Notes under the pieces: model-generated
The model's database searches: none
What the model was told of the DNA's origin: nothing
The model's input: the letters and a program-made list of their open reading frames with translations, nothing else
Shown here: positions 34,700 through 44,533 of the stretch, piece by piece
Layout of the letters: each line of letters opens with the position of its first letter
How positions within the stretch are numbered: position 1 is the stretch's first letter
Translations under genes and position numbers: made by a program
Assembly (NCBI GenBank): GCA_949752795.1
Contig: OX457061.1
Location: forward strand, 122,222,152-122,286,151
Reading direction: 5' to 3'
DNA from: Hyperoodon ampullatus
Taxonomy: Eukaryota; Chordata; Mammalia; Artiodactyla; Ziphiidae
Length of the DNA stretch: 64,000 bases

Positions 34700-35020
34700 A
34701 GTGTGTCTTTATATTTTAATAAATAGATCCTCCAAATCTCAGCCTAAGTGCCTCTTGTTCAGACCTTCATTCCCCAACCCACAATCTTTCTCACAGCATC
34801 TTGCTTTTCTTAACTATCGTTCACCACAGTTTGCTGTTAGATGCATTTGCTTGCTTCCACATGTCTGCCTGCGGCTGCCGGACCCTAAACTTTCTGGAGG
34901 TAACAACCATACCTGCTGTCCTCAGTGCTATGCTCCCTTCCAAGGCACCTGGCCCACTGTCCAGGCCCAACACACATTTTGAATGAGCAACCGAGTTAAA
35001 CAAATAGCTAAGAGGGAGAA
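34700..35020 (+). repeat. L2 3' end
   Basis: 'GTTCAGACCTTCATTCCCCA', 'CTATCGTTCACCACAGTTTG', then 'AACACACATTTTGAATGAGC' in L2 order. Diverged. Confidence 0.5.
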
Positions 35021-35213
35021 GTGCTTCCAGTTCCTCATGCCAGATACATCTCAACCTCAACACTTAGTCAGCTTGCCCCACCATCCTGTGTAGGCCTGGA
35101 TTATCACCCTCCCTGTTCACTGCCATCTAAGTGCAGTCACTCCATAGCTGTAAGTTTCCAGAATATAGTCTACAATTTAGATTTCTTTTGTATCCCTCAT
35201 AGTGCATTTTACT

Positions 35214-35773
35214 TTTTTTAAAGTACCATTTCTTCTATTGATTATTATTTTTTAAAGTTATTTATTATTTATTTATTTAGGCTGTGTTGGGTGTTCACTG
35301 CTGTGAACAGGCTTTCTCTAGTTGTGGCAAGTGGGGTCTACTCTTCGTTGCAGTGCACAGGCTTCTCATTGCGGTGGCTTCTCTTGTTGCAGAGCACGGT
35401 CTCTAGGCACACGGACTTCAGTAGTTGCGGCGTGTGGGCTCAGTAGTTGTGGCTCATGGGCTCTAGAGCACAGGCTCAGTAGTTATGGCGCACGGGCTTA
35501 TTTGCTCCGCGGCACGTGGGATCTTTCCGGGCCAGGGATCGAACCTGTGTCCCCTGCATTGGCAGGCAGATTCTTGACCACTGCGCTACCAGGGAAACCC
35601 CTGATGTGGACCATTTTTAAAGTCTTTATTGAATTCATTACTATATTGCTTCTGTTTTATGTTTTGGTTTTTTGGCCATGAGGCATGTGGGATCTTAGCT
35701 CCCAACCAGGGATCAAATCCACACCCCCTGCATTGGAAGGCAAAGTTTTAACCACTGGAACACCAGGGAAGTC
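35214..35773 (-). mobile_element. Long CHR-type SINE, split by a CHR-2
   Basis: The outer element ends at 'CACCAGGGAAGTCCC' (about 35773), with tail text 'TCTTTATTGAATTCATTACT' and 'TATGTTTTGGTTTTTTGGCC' (35620-35677). It is bounded by duplication CCTCATAGTGCATTTTA (35197-35213) versus CCTCATAATGCATTTTA (35774-35790). A full-length CHR-2 sits inside its tail. Confidence 0.85.
35235..35602 (-). mobile_element. CHR-2 SINE, full-length form, nested
   Basis: Inverted long form with (TTTA)n tail, 'TAGGCTGTGTTGGGTGTTCA', the 'CAGTAGTTGTGGC' modules, and the head 'CTACCAGGGAAACCCC'. Short imperfect duplication GTACCATTT (35223-35231) versus GGACCATTT (35608-35616). Confidence 0.9.
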
Positions 35774-35851
35774 CCTCATAATGCATTTTAAATAAGATAA
35801 TCTAAGACTGAGTCTGCCCTCAGCCAAGGGCTCTCTAAAATGGCATGAGAG

Positions 35852-36075
35852 GGGCTTCCCTGGTGGCGCAGTGGTTGAGAGTCCACCTGCCGATGCAGGG
35901 GACACGGGTTCGTGCCCCGGTCTGGGAAGATCCCACATGCCGCAGAGCGGCTAGGCCCGTGAGCCATGGCTACTGAGCCTGTGCTCCGGAGCCTGTGCTC
36001 CGCAAGGGGAGAGGCCACAACAGTGAGAGGCCCGCCTACCGCAAAAAAATAAAATAAAATAAAATAAAATAAAAT
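35852..36075 (+). mobile_element. CHR-2 SINE, short form, with (AAAAT)n tail
   Basis: Head 'GGGCTTCCCTGGTGGCGCAG' to 'GCCTACCGC', then a tail of AAAAT repeats (36046-36080). The perfect duplication is AAAATGGCATGAGAG (35837-35851 and 36076-36090). Confidence 0.95.
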
Positions 36076-36090
36076 AAAATGGCATGAGAG

Positions 36091-36539
36091 GTATAGGGCT
36101 AACAAAAGGGTTCAAAATAACTTAGAAATAATTCACATAACTTTTGAATACATAGTGTCTGTGACTCATACCTCATATCAATTATTAGCCCTCAATAGTG
36201 CATAATCAAATATCTTTCAGGCCCCAAATCGCACTCCCAGTAATTCAGCCTCATAATTCTTTGCTGAAACAGAAATGCCCCTCACCCAAAAAAATATTCC
36301 AACACAGCAAAAAGATGAAACGCTTTAGTAGTATTCTAGACCTACTTCAGTATTGGAGAATGTTTGCTGTAGATGCAACTGCCACTTGGGACTTCTACTG
36401 CCCAGGTGGCCAATTCTCCTTCTTTAATTCACGTCTGATATTCTCCTTCTGTCCTCCAGTTAGGAAAATATAGATACTGTTTTCAGGTGAACCCAGTCTT
36501 CAGTAAAACAGAGAGGAAAAACAGCACAAAAGTCTGACA
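36091..36539. other. Unique non-coding DNA
   Basis: No element recognised. Confidence 0.4.
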
Positions 36540-38030
36540 GCGTTGTATTCCTAGCCAAAACTTCGGATTCAGCATAATTTAAATTATGTGTTTAATTATC
36601 TAATTCTTCCAATGTAACTATATTTTGTGTTGACTTTTTGGAAACCCTTCATTATTTGCATATCTTCTGACCCCCACTGAAAAACATATGAGCAATTAAT
36701 AATATTTTAACAGTCAAGCTAAGTTTGGAGTTGATGACAATGCTTGAACTAAAATACCTACCTAAATACAAAGAAACTCTTCTAAAATAGAAATTTGGAG
36801 CTTTGAGAATTTATTGAGAACTTTATTACATTCCTTTGTGGTTTATCTCCTTTCAGTTTCCCACAAATGTATACACCTTTGGAGGTAGAGATGTTACTGC
36901 TTAATCTGCCCTGACTCATGTGGTTTCTTTGATTTTAGAAAGATTTTAGAAAAGAATGAAGAGGCTTAAGCACACTTTGGGTTGATGTGGCTTGATCTGT
37001 AACATCCACAAAAAGCATTTAACTTCCTGCATCCTTATCTAAGTTAGATGCTGTTGAAATACTCAAAGACCAAAAAGTAAAATTGCTCAACCTAAGAAGA
37101 AATAAGCTCTAAAAGTCTTTTTGTCTTCCAAAAAGTTTAAAATCTCAAGTTCAACATGTGATCATACATGGAGGAATGGAATACAAACGTGTGTAAACAT
37201 GGTGACAAAGAATCTCCAAGGTTGTTCCATCGTGAGACTGATTAAAATTTGACATGTTTGAACTCTCAACACACTTGCTGAACTTCCGGAAAGCTCTACC
37301 CTTCATAATTAACCACTAATGAAATTTTACTAGGAAAAAAAATTACAAGCTCTAGTCAGAATCTCTTTAAGTCTGAGGGAGCAAATTCCATGAGAATGAT
37401 CACCTTCCTATATGAGAGACTGCCACAGAAAGGCTCTGAAACAAATCTGTCCCCAACAGCTAATAATTCACCTATTATCAAACCCTCTAGAATCATAATA
37501 CCTCAGTCCGAACTGTATGCCTGCAAATTTGTGACAAAACAACTGATGAATTGCAGTGACCGGCCAAATTGGTGATGTGCCTTGGGGTTTCGGAACTCCA
37601 CCCACCCTACGTGTGAGAAGAATTTATGAAGATAACATGACACGCTAATATATTTTTACAGCTTAAACAAGATATTCCATGCCATTTTTGAGCACCACAC
37701 GTAGTTTATCAATATAAATCCTAAGACCTTTATCCCCTTTTGTTTCTTTGCTGCTACACATAATATAATTATCAAAAAGGTTAAGACTGACGAGTGGAAG
37801 AATTTCAATCCTGGACAGAAGCTCTCTTTTCCCTTTCTTTTTCTATTTTTGTTCATTGGTTCATTTCGATTTTTGTTGTTTTTGTTACAGCTGTCTTAAT
37901 ACAATCTTCAGCCATAGCAAAAACACGTAAAACACTTTGAATGGCTTCAATGTGACCTTTGAAAAACCTGATTCCTCTATCTGCATTTAGATGGGTCAGG
38001 TGGTGTGTCAGATCCTAAAGCAGCATTGGC
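36540..38030. promoter_or_regulatory. Candidate conserved non-coding tract
   Basis: About 1.5 kb with no recognisable repeat, in a window where repeats average more than one per kb. It contains homeodomain-type words, for example 'AATTTAAATTATGTGTTTAA' (36577-36596), and POU-like 'TATTTGCATA' (36653-36662). A 61-codon frame (37390-37575 +) is not supported as a gene. Confidence 0.35.
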
Positions 38031-38344
38031 TGGCATTCAGGTATCTTTCAGAGAGAAATCAGGGTCACCACCTCCGTCGGATAAAACTCTTAGTTCGTAG
38101 GTAGAAGGACATCAGCACTGTCCTCTGCCCCAGCTGTTGGTGAATGTCAGGTCTGCGTCAGAGAGCTGTTCTCATTCTCTAAGATGGTTTGAGCAGTTAA
38201 TTATGGAAAAGTACTCCAGGCGTCCCTGCTTAATCAAATTTTGTATATAAATATATAATGTATATGAGTAGTCGAGAAAACTCCTGTAAATTGAAAGAGT
38301 TAACATGTACCAGGCCTGTCACTGCTTATGATAAAAAAAAGAAC

Positions 38345-38585
38345 AAGCAGCTAACATTTGGTGAGTCATTAGCCCATGCCTGGCACCGTGTACTTTCCCT
38401 GCATTAGCTCACTCAGGCCTAATACAACCCTACGAGATAGGAACTATTACAATGCCCATTTTCTAAAAGGGGAAACAGGCTTCTGGGGTTTAAATAAGGT
38501 TTAAAAAATAAAAAACTTCTAAGTGGAAGAGCAGGAACTTGAACTTGAGTCCAGCCTACTTCAAAATCCGTGCCCGTGAGAGCTA
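38345..38585 (-). repeat. MIR, near full length
   Basis: Reverse MIR in order: 'AACATTTGGTGAGTCATTAG', 'GCATTAGCTCACTCAGGCCT', 'CTACGAGATAGGAACTATTA', 'CCCATTTTCTAAAAGGGGAA', 'GTGGAAGAGCAGGAACTTGA'. Confidence 0.85.
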
Positions 38586-38682
38586 GGCTTAATGGTTTCT
38601 GTAAAATTCATACACACGTCACGTTACTTTGAAATTTCTCAAATAGAAGACATGCACTGGAATCAGATTTAGCCATCTTATG

Positions 38683-38686
<4 letters not shown>

Positions 38687-38719
<33 letters not shown>

Positions 38720-38910
38720 TGGTACACTGTCCTCTCACTGTTGTGGCCTCTCCCGTTGCAGAGCACGGGCTCCAGATGCACAGGCTCAGCGGCCATGGCT
38801 CACGGGCCCAGCCGCTCCGCGGCATGTGGGATCTTCCCGGACCAGGGGCACGAACCCACGTCCCCTGCATCGGCAGGCGGACTCTCAACCACTGCGCCAC
38901 CAGGGAAGCC
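38687..38910 (-). mobile_element. CHR-2 SINE, short deletion form
   Basis: Long T tract (about 32 bases) then inverted CHR-2 to 'CACCAGGGAAGCCCTC'. The long pure tail suggests a young insertion. The duplication is short or altered (TGAAT at 38681 versus CGAAT at 38914). Confidence 0.92.
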
Positions 38911-38911
38911 C

Positions 38912-39194
38912 TCACGAATCTTTTAAAATCAAATATGGATGAGCGTCATCACCAGTTGTGAACAAAGTAATCTTGTAAAATGTACTTAAAACCTCCAAGC
39001 TTCAGTTGACTCATTTGTATAAAGCTCCCAAGATTATGAAGGGATATATGAGATTGTGTATGAGAGAACAGAGGAAAAAACCACAGGTGGAAGCATTTTC
39101 CCCTTTAATCCATTTACAGAGCTTCAATATTTAAGATAACTCAATTTGAAAACTGACGAGTTTTCTCTCTTACACATATTTTCTCTCTTAATAC
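38912..39194. other. Unique non-coding DNA
   Basis: No element recognised. It would be intronic sequence downstream of the candidate exon on the minus strand. Confidence 0.35.
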
Positions 39195-39378
39195 CTTGCT
39201 TGTAGTGGGCAATTTCATAAATATCTATTGAAGAGGATGGAATGTTTCCAGTAACCCCTCCTAGGAAAACGTAGCCGGATTGGAACTTTGGCGATGGCTT
39301 CCTCCTATTGCATTTTGTCCGTAGGAATCTGTACACCGAACTCCAAGGGTACGCCCTCATGTAAGAGCATATCGCATT
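39195..39378 (-). other. Candidate unidentified exon
   Basis: On the minus strand an acceptor-like run (T-rich, 'TTTTTTTCAGTTTCAATTTCAG') precedes 184 bp that is open in one frame for 61 codons plus one base, followed by a donor-like CAAG|GTATTAAG. The open peptide begins 'NAICSYMRAYPWSSV' and ends 'IDIYEIAHYKQ'. The segment holds seven CpGs, far above the surrounding unique DNA. I do not recognise the protein. A real exon would need partner exons, and none is evident in this window. It could also be a conserved non-coding element or chance. Confidence 0.3.
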
Positions 39379-39586
39379 CTGAAATTGAAACTGAAAAAAA
39401 CCCAACATACAACAGGTAACCTCAGGCATCTGCAGAAGCACTGCCTTAAAAAGATGTGCAAATATAATACACTGGTTTCGGAGAAAGGTGTCTCTGAATT
39501 CTCAGCAGTAGGTCTAGGGCTGTCCCATCCACTAGCCACACTGACTACTGAGCATTTGAAATGTGGCCCAAAATGAGATCTGCTCT

Positions 39587-39854
39587 TGACACTGAGCCCA
39601 AGGTCACTCTGCTCATCAAATGCAGGCCAATAAATCGGGAGAGGAGGTGTTGGGGCAAGGAAGAACGACTTTAATCGGAAAGCCCGCAGACTGAGAAGAT
39701 GGCAGAAGAGTGTGTCAGAGAACCATCTTCCCTCACTCTGAACTCGGGCTCCTTTTATACAGAGGGAGGGGAGGGGGCGGCGCCTAGTGTGATGCCAGAC
39801 CAATGGCTGAGCAAGACCACTAAAGGCTGCTTGCTGACAGCCTACCCTATTACA
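39587..39854 (-). mobile_element. Solo LTR of an endogenous retrovirus (ERV1-like)
   Basis: A 268 bp element with TG...CA ends on the minus strand (TGTAATAGGG ... CAGTGTCA) and a perfect 4 bp duplication CTCT (39583-39586 and 39855-39858), the length typical of gammaretrovirus-like ERV1. The minus strand has a TATA box (TATAAAAGG, 39752-39760) and a polyadenylation-like ATTAAA (39670-39675) in the right order. No internal viral genes are present. Subfamily not identified. Confidence 0.8.
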
Positions 39855-39982
39855 CTCTAAGAGTAAAATCTGAAGAGGTTTTTTTTTTTCTTTTTTTGTC
39901 CGTGTGAGGGAATTCTGGGTGAGGGAGTAGGTGAGGGAGCTCCCTGAGTGTGAAGACTTAGGATGGAAAAAAAATGAATGTA

Positions 39983-40197
39983 GGGCTTCCCTGGTGGCGC
40001 AGTGGTTGAGAGTCCGCCTGCCGACGCAGGGGACACGGGTTCATGCCCCCATCCAGGAAGATCCCACATGCCGCCAAGTGGCTGGGCCCGTGAGCCATGG
40101 CTGCTGAGCCTGCGCGTCTGGAGCCTGTGCTCCACAACGGGAGAGACCACAACAGTGAGAGGCCTGCGTACCGCCAAAAAAAAAAAAAAAAAAAAAA
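39983..40197 (+). mobile_element. CHR-2 SINE, short deletion form
   Basis: Head 'GGGCTTCCCTGGTGGCGCAG' to 'GCGTACCGCC' plus A22-type tail. The perfect duplication is GAATGTA (39976-39982 and 40198-40204). Inserted in the ancient repeat just beyond the solo LTR. Confidence 0.93.
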
Positions 40198-40243
40198 GAA
40201 TGTAAAATGCCTCATTAATAATTTTATTAATGGTGGTGGTGGT

Positions 40244-40322
40244 GTCATGAATTGGGAGATTGGGATTAACATATATACACTAATATGTATTAAATGGACA
40301 ACTAATAATAAAATAAAATAAG
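40244..40322 (+). mobile_element. Short L1 3' end, internally deleted type
   Basis: 'GTCATGAATTGGGAGATTGG' then 'TATATACACTAATATGTATT' ending in AAAATAAAATAAG. A common truncated L1 3' variant. Confidence 0.7.
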
Positions 40323-40517
40323 CACACATTTCTAAAGTTTAAAAAAAAAATTGACCTTAGATGTAACAGGCAGAAAACAGAAATATTGTGTAGAGATTTG
40401 GTGAACATATTTTTGTGATGCTTTGAAAAAGTTCTGAATAAATTTGAATATTGTATTATTGTTTAAAAAATAATAATAATTTTATGCTGACTGCATGTTG
40501 AATGGATTCTATTTGGA

Positions 40518-40570
40518 CTATATCATATATAATATTAATATATATATGATATAACATATATGACTATACA
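40518..40570. repeat. AT-rich near-palindrome
   Basis: A TA-only tract centred near AATATT with matching arms reading TATCATATATA / TATATATGATA. It could extrude as a hairpin. Confidence 0.6.
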
Positions 40571-40800
40571 GTCATATAAAAATTAACTTCACCTGCCTAT
40601 TTTTACTCTTTAATGTGGCTACTAGAAACTTTAATACTGTGAGAGTTACTGGTTCACATTATATTTTAACTGTTCAGTGCTGGCCTAGAGTGTTTACCAA
40701 ATCTAATCACTAAAATTAAGCAATAATATAATTTATTACTGGCGAAAATGTAAAAGACAAGCAATTACAGAACCTAGGAAGTAGATTAAAAGTCATTCAG

Positions 40801-41243
40801 GGGACTTCCTTGGTGGTGCAGTGGATAAGAATCCACCTACCTGTGCAGGGGACATGGGTTCAAGCCCTGGTCCGGGAAGATCCCACATGCCACTGAGCAA
40901 TTAAGCCCGTGCGTCACAACTACTGAGCCTATGCTCTAGAGCCCGCAAGTCACAACTACTGAGCCCACATGCCGCAACTACTGAAGCCTGTGCTCTGCAA
41001 CAAAAGAAGCCACTGCAACGAGAAGCCCATGCACCGCAACAAAGAGCGGCCCCCACTAGCCACAACTAGAGAAAGCCCGTGAGCAGCAACGAAGACCCAA
41101 TGCAGCCAAAAATAAATAAATTAATTAATTAAATTAAAATCTTTAAAAAAAAGTAATCCATATTCCTCGCTCCCATCCCTGGTATCATACCTATGATATA
41201 CACACAAGCATAAATAATTGAATAAATTAAGCTTTAAAAAAAT
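40801..41243 (+). mobile_element. CHR-2 SINE with probable 3' transduced DNA
   Basis: The full-length CHR-2 is 40801-41117 with an (AATT)n/(A) tail to about 41153. It is followed by ~75 bp of non-SINE sequence ('TATTCCTCGCTCCCATCCCT' and onward) and a second A-rich end (41236-41242). The 10 bp duplication AGTCATTCAG brackets the whole 443 bp (40791-40800 and 41244-41253), not the SINE alone. This fits read-through transcription past the SINE's own terminator. Confidence 0.8.
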
Positions 41244-41339
41244 AGTCATTCAGTACATCCTCAGGGCTATTGAGAGACGGTAAACTCTAACTTTACAATA
41301 CTGTTTAGTAAAATGGAAATCATTCTACAATAAAAAATT

Positions 41340-41710
41340 TAATCATATTAGCTGTCATAACAAAACACCACAGACTGAGTGGCTTAAACAACAGAAATTT
41401 ATTTCTCATAGATCTGGAGGCTGGAAGTGCCAGATCAAGTTATGTGCAATTTGACTCTCTCTCCTTGGCTTACACATGGCCACCTTCTCCCTGTGTCCTC
41501 ACATCGTCTTTTCCACATGTGTCTGTGTCCTAACCTCTTCTTCTTATAAGGAGGCCAGTCCTATTGGATTAGTGCCCACCATATGACCTCATTCACCTTC
41601 ATTACCTCTTTAAAGGGCCTATCTCCAAACACAGTCACATTCTGAGGTACTGGGGGATTAGGCTTCTACACAGGAATCTGGGGACAGGGGGACACAAGTC
41701 AGCCCATAAC
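41340..41710 (-). mobile_element. MLT1-type solo LTR
   Basis: Near-complete reverse LTR: 'AGCTGTCATAACAAAACACC', 'GTGGCTTAAACAACAGAAAT', 'CTCCCTGTGTCCTCACATCG', 'CTTATAAGGAGGCCAGTCCT', 'CAAACACAGTCACATTCTGA', 'CAGCCCATAACA'. ERVL-MaLR. No internal sequence. Confidence 0.9.
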
Positions 41711-42119
41711 AATCATTCAGCTACAGTATTTAAAGAAAAATCCATTATGAACATTGTTTCTTTTTTCTGATTATAGAAGCTTTGTAATATATTAATGGAT
41801 TTCCTGAGTGAATCCTTGCTAAAGAAAAAACTCTCTCCAAATGATGAATATTTGTCATCTTATAGACATATATTTCTCTTTACAGAAGTAACTTGAACTT
41901 CCACTTTATAAATCAATGTCTTGCAAGTCTTTTTATTGGTTTCCCAGAGTTTAACTCCAGGGAGGTCATACTTTTCTCTCCGGACACAAAGGAGGCATTT
42001 GGGGCATCGTTGAACAGTACTGTATAAGGCAGGAGGATTCACCCAACATTCACATAAGCTGAGCTTTGACTTTTCTCATTACACAGGTTCTTTTTATGAT
42101 CTGTTGAAAATGTTTCTCA
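41711..42119. other. Unique non-coding DNA
   Basis: No element recognised. Confidence 0.35.
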
Positions 42120-42340
42120 ATGCTGGTTGGGTTGATACACGTGGTAGTTAAGAGTACAGACGTCCTCAAAATGGCAACGACCGAAGGTCAAACCCCCGAT
42201 CTGCTAGTTCCTCTCTGTGTGATCTGAGGAACATTGTTTAACCTCTTACACCTCAGTTTCCTCGTCTACAATGTAAGAAAAATAAGGGTACCCTTAATCA
42301 CAGGGCTGTGAGGAGGAAGAAATAATTAAATTCCTGCTCC
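42120..42340 (+). repeat. MIR
   Basis: 'GGTAGTTAAGAGTACAGACG', 'GTGTGATCTGAGGAACATTG', 'CACCTCAGTTTCCTCGTCTA', 'AGGGCTGTGAGGAGG': clear MIR order. Confidence 0.85.
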
Positions 42341-43206
42341 AACAGATGAACAACTAGCTCCTTTCATTGTTCTCTATGTCACCACGTAACACCTAGGGAG
42401 ACAGCAGGTGATGGGTCTCTTAATACAGCAGCTCACTTTAGGAACTTTGTCTCCAGACACTGTGTTTGGTTTGTGACTCAGCCACCTATAGCCATTAAGA
42501 AGTATTATTTTGAGCTATGATTGGGAGAATAGTAGCAAAAAAGATTAGTTTTTGGAGAGACGTCTTTGAAAATGGCACAAAAATACATTATAATAGAAGT
42601 CGAGGGGACACAAAACAATGTTTGGGAATATCATCAACAGGTGTAGGAAAAAGGGAAGACTTGTTGAAGAGGTAGATTATTCGAAGTTTGCAGTCAGCAA
42701 TGACAAAAGTGAAGTCAAAGCTTGGTTTTGATTCAAATAAGAATCCAGGAGCAGACATGGAAAAAAGTGACCCTAAAATAACTCACTTAGGGGTGAAATC
42801 AGAGCCATGAGGTGAGTCCAGCTTTCCTGACACATTAAGAAAATGTATATGAACTAAATCTGAAAAAGCAAAAGCAAATTGTCTAACTTAATAGCAGGAA
42901 GTAACAGATTTTATGCCCCCTCCAATCCCTTTTTTGTTTCTTAGGATCCAAGAAGAATTCGGAAAAGTCTTGTCAACAAGACAAGCAATCAGGAATGAAA
43001 AAAATTGCTACTGACTATTCTCTCAGAAGGATTACAGTAACATCTGGTTGGGATTGCATACTTATTTAAATCTTTCTTGAAAAGTCTTTAACTTGGAAAA
43101 AGGAAACATTCAGTTGTTTCAGAAATCGAGACTATTAATTGACACATAATTATTTTACTTTGTGACATTTTATTAAAAAACATATCCCACTATGTAAATG
43201 TAGATT
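42341..43206. other. Unique non-coding DNA
   Basis: No element or gene recognised. Confidence 0.4.
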
Positions 43207-43531
43207 TTTAAACATTTTTATTGGAGTAGACTTGATTTACAATGTTGTGTTAGTTTCAGGTATACAGCAAAGTGAATCTGTTATACATATGCATAGATCC
43301 ACTCTTTTTTAGATTCTTTTCCCATATAGGTCATTACAGAGTACTGAGAAGAGTTCCCTGTGCTATACAGTAGGTCCTTATTAGTCATCTATTTTACACA
43401 TAGCAGTGTGTATATGTCAATCCCAATCTTCCAATTTATCCCTCCCACCGCCCTTTCCCCCATGGTAACCATAAGTTTGTTTTCTACACCTGTGATTTTA
43501 TTTCTGTTTTGTAAATAAGTTCATTTGTACC
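43207..43531 (-). mobile_element. L1 3' UTR (cetartiodactyl type)
   Basis: 'TTTATTGGAGTAGACTTGAT', 'GTGTTAGTTTCAGGTATACA', 'CTATACAGTAGGTCCTTATT', 'CAATCCCAATCTTCCAATTT', 'ACACCTGTGATTTTATTTCT'. Probable 14 bp duplication TGTAAATGTAGATT (43193-43206) versus TGTAAATATTGATT (43532-43545). Confidence 0.92.
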
Positions 43532-43545
43532 TGTAAATATTGATT

Positions 43546-43855
43546 CTTAAGCCAAGGGTGAAAGCAGCTAATTAAATTGCTCCAGGCTTATATTTCTTTT
43601 CCATGAGACTATTCCTTCTGGATACTGTTTATAAGTTTAAAGTGATCTAAACTGCATTTGATGAAATTTTCAAAAAACCAACACTGATGTTTTGAGCCAG
43701 ATTTCAAAGAAACAATTTATCTTGGTTTGTCACACAGGGCATTGTCTCATCACTAAGTCTGTGCCAGAAATCTTGAAATTGCTATAGAACAGTAATACAT
43801 CAGGCCTTTTACCTTACTAGGGGTTTTAAAATCTGTGGTCAAAAAAAGATTGAAG
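43546..43855. other. Unique non-coding DNA
   Basis: No element recognised. Confidence 0.35.
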
Positions 43856-44057
43856 GGGGCTTCCCTGGTGGCGCAGTGCTTGAGAGTCCGCCTGCCGATG
43901 CAGGGGACACGGGTTCGTGCCCCGGTCCGGGAAGATCCCACATGCCGTGGAGCGGCCGGGCCCGTGAGCCATGGTCGCTGAGCCTGCGCGTCCGGAGCCT
44001 GTGCTCCGCAACAGGAGAGGCCGCAACAGTGAGAGGCCCGTGTACCGCAAAAAAAAA
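43856..44057 (+). mobile_element. CHR-2 SINE, short deletion form
   Basis: Head 'GGGCTTCCCTGGTGGCGCAG', end 'CCCGTGTACCGC', A tail. The perfect duplication is AAAAAAGATTGAAG (43842-43855 and 44058-44071). It forms an inverted pair with 44502-44723. Confidence 0.95.
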
Positions 44058-44071
44058 AAAAAAGATTGAAG

Positions 44072-44492
44072 ATGCTATTATTAGTATGTGGCCCTTTGTG
44101 ATGGCCCTTGAATATAGAAATACTTCCAGTTGGGATCACAATTAAATCAGCTGATGCTCTTCCACATCTTCATGGTCCCTTTCTGTGTTAAGTGGAGTTT
44201 TATAAATATTCATGAGACATCTAGGGACCGGATACCTCAAACTTCTCTAGATAAATAGATGATAGATAATGAGCTCTCAGCAAAGAGTAAAAATAAAGAA
44301 GGTCACTTTGGTCCAAGACAAGAAGAGCAGCACCCCCTAAAATTGAGAACAGAGCAGAGAATCTTAAAGACTATGGCACAGGATCCAGCCAAACTTTCTA
44401 ACAAGTTCTGACATTTGCTTGTGCCCCTGAAAAGAACTAACCATTCCAGTTGCCAGTACACAAGTATTCCTGTAATTAAAATGGCTTTTCCA

Positions 44493-44501
<9 letters not shown>
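44072..44501. other. Unique spacer between inverted SINEs
   Basis: No element recognised. Confidence 0.4.

Positions 44502-44533
<32 letters not shown>

Larger units (their letters stand above)
39500..40690. repeat. Ancient interspersed repeat broken by LTR, SINE and L1
   Basis: The pieces 39500-39586, 39855-39880, 40200-40243 and about 40400-40690 fit one old mammalian repeat ('GAGCATTTGAAATGTGGCCC', 'CCTCATTAATAATTTTATTA', 'TTCACCTGCCTATTTTTACT', 'AATGTGGCTACTAGAAACTT'). I cannot name the family. Three later insertions sit within it. Confidence 0.55.

Noticed and set aside
37800..37920. Strong polypyrimidine tract followed by AG, like a splice acceptor
   Set aside because: No convincing downstream donor or conserved frame. 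Kept only as a note within the repeat-free tract.
39357..39803. 148-codon minus-strand frame spanning the solo LTR and the candidate exon
   Set aside because: It joins LTR, ancient repeat and part of the exon in a different frame from the open 61-codon frame. No sign it is translated.
43753..44145. Several 70-130 codon frames on both strands, repeated in similar form across the window
   Set aside because: All are translations of CHR-2 SINEs and their poly-A/T tails (for example the 'RPWLTGPAAPRHVGSS' type peptide), not genes.
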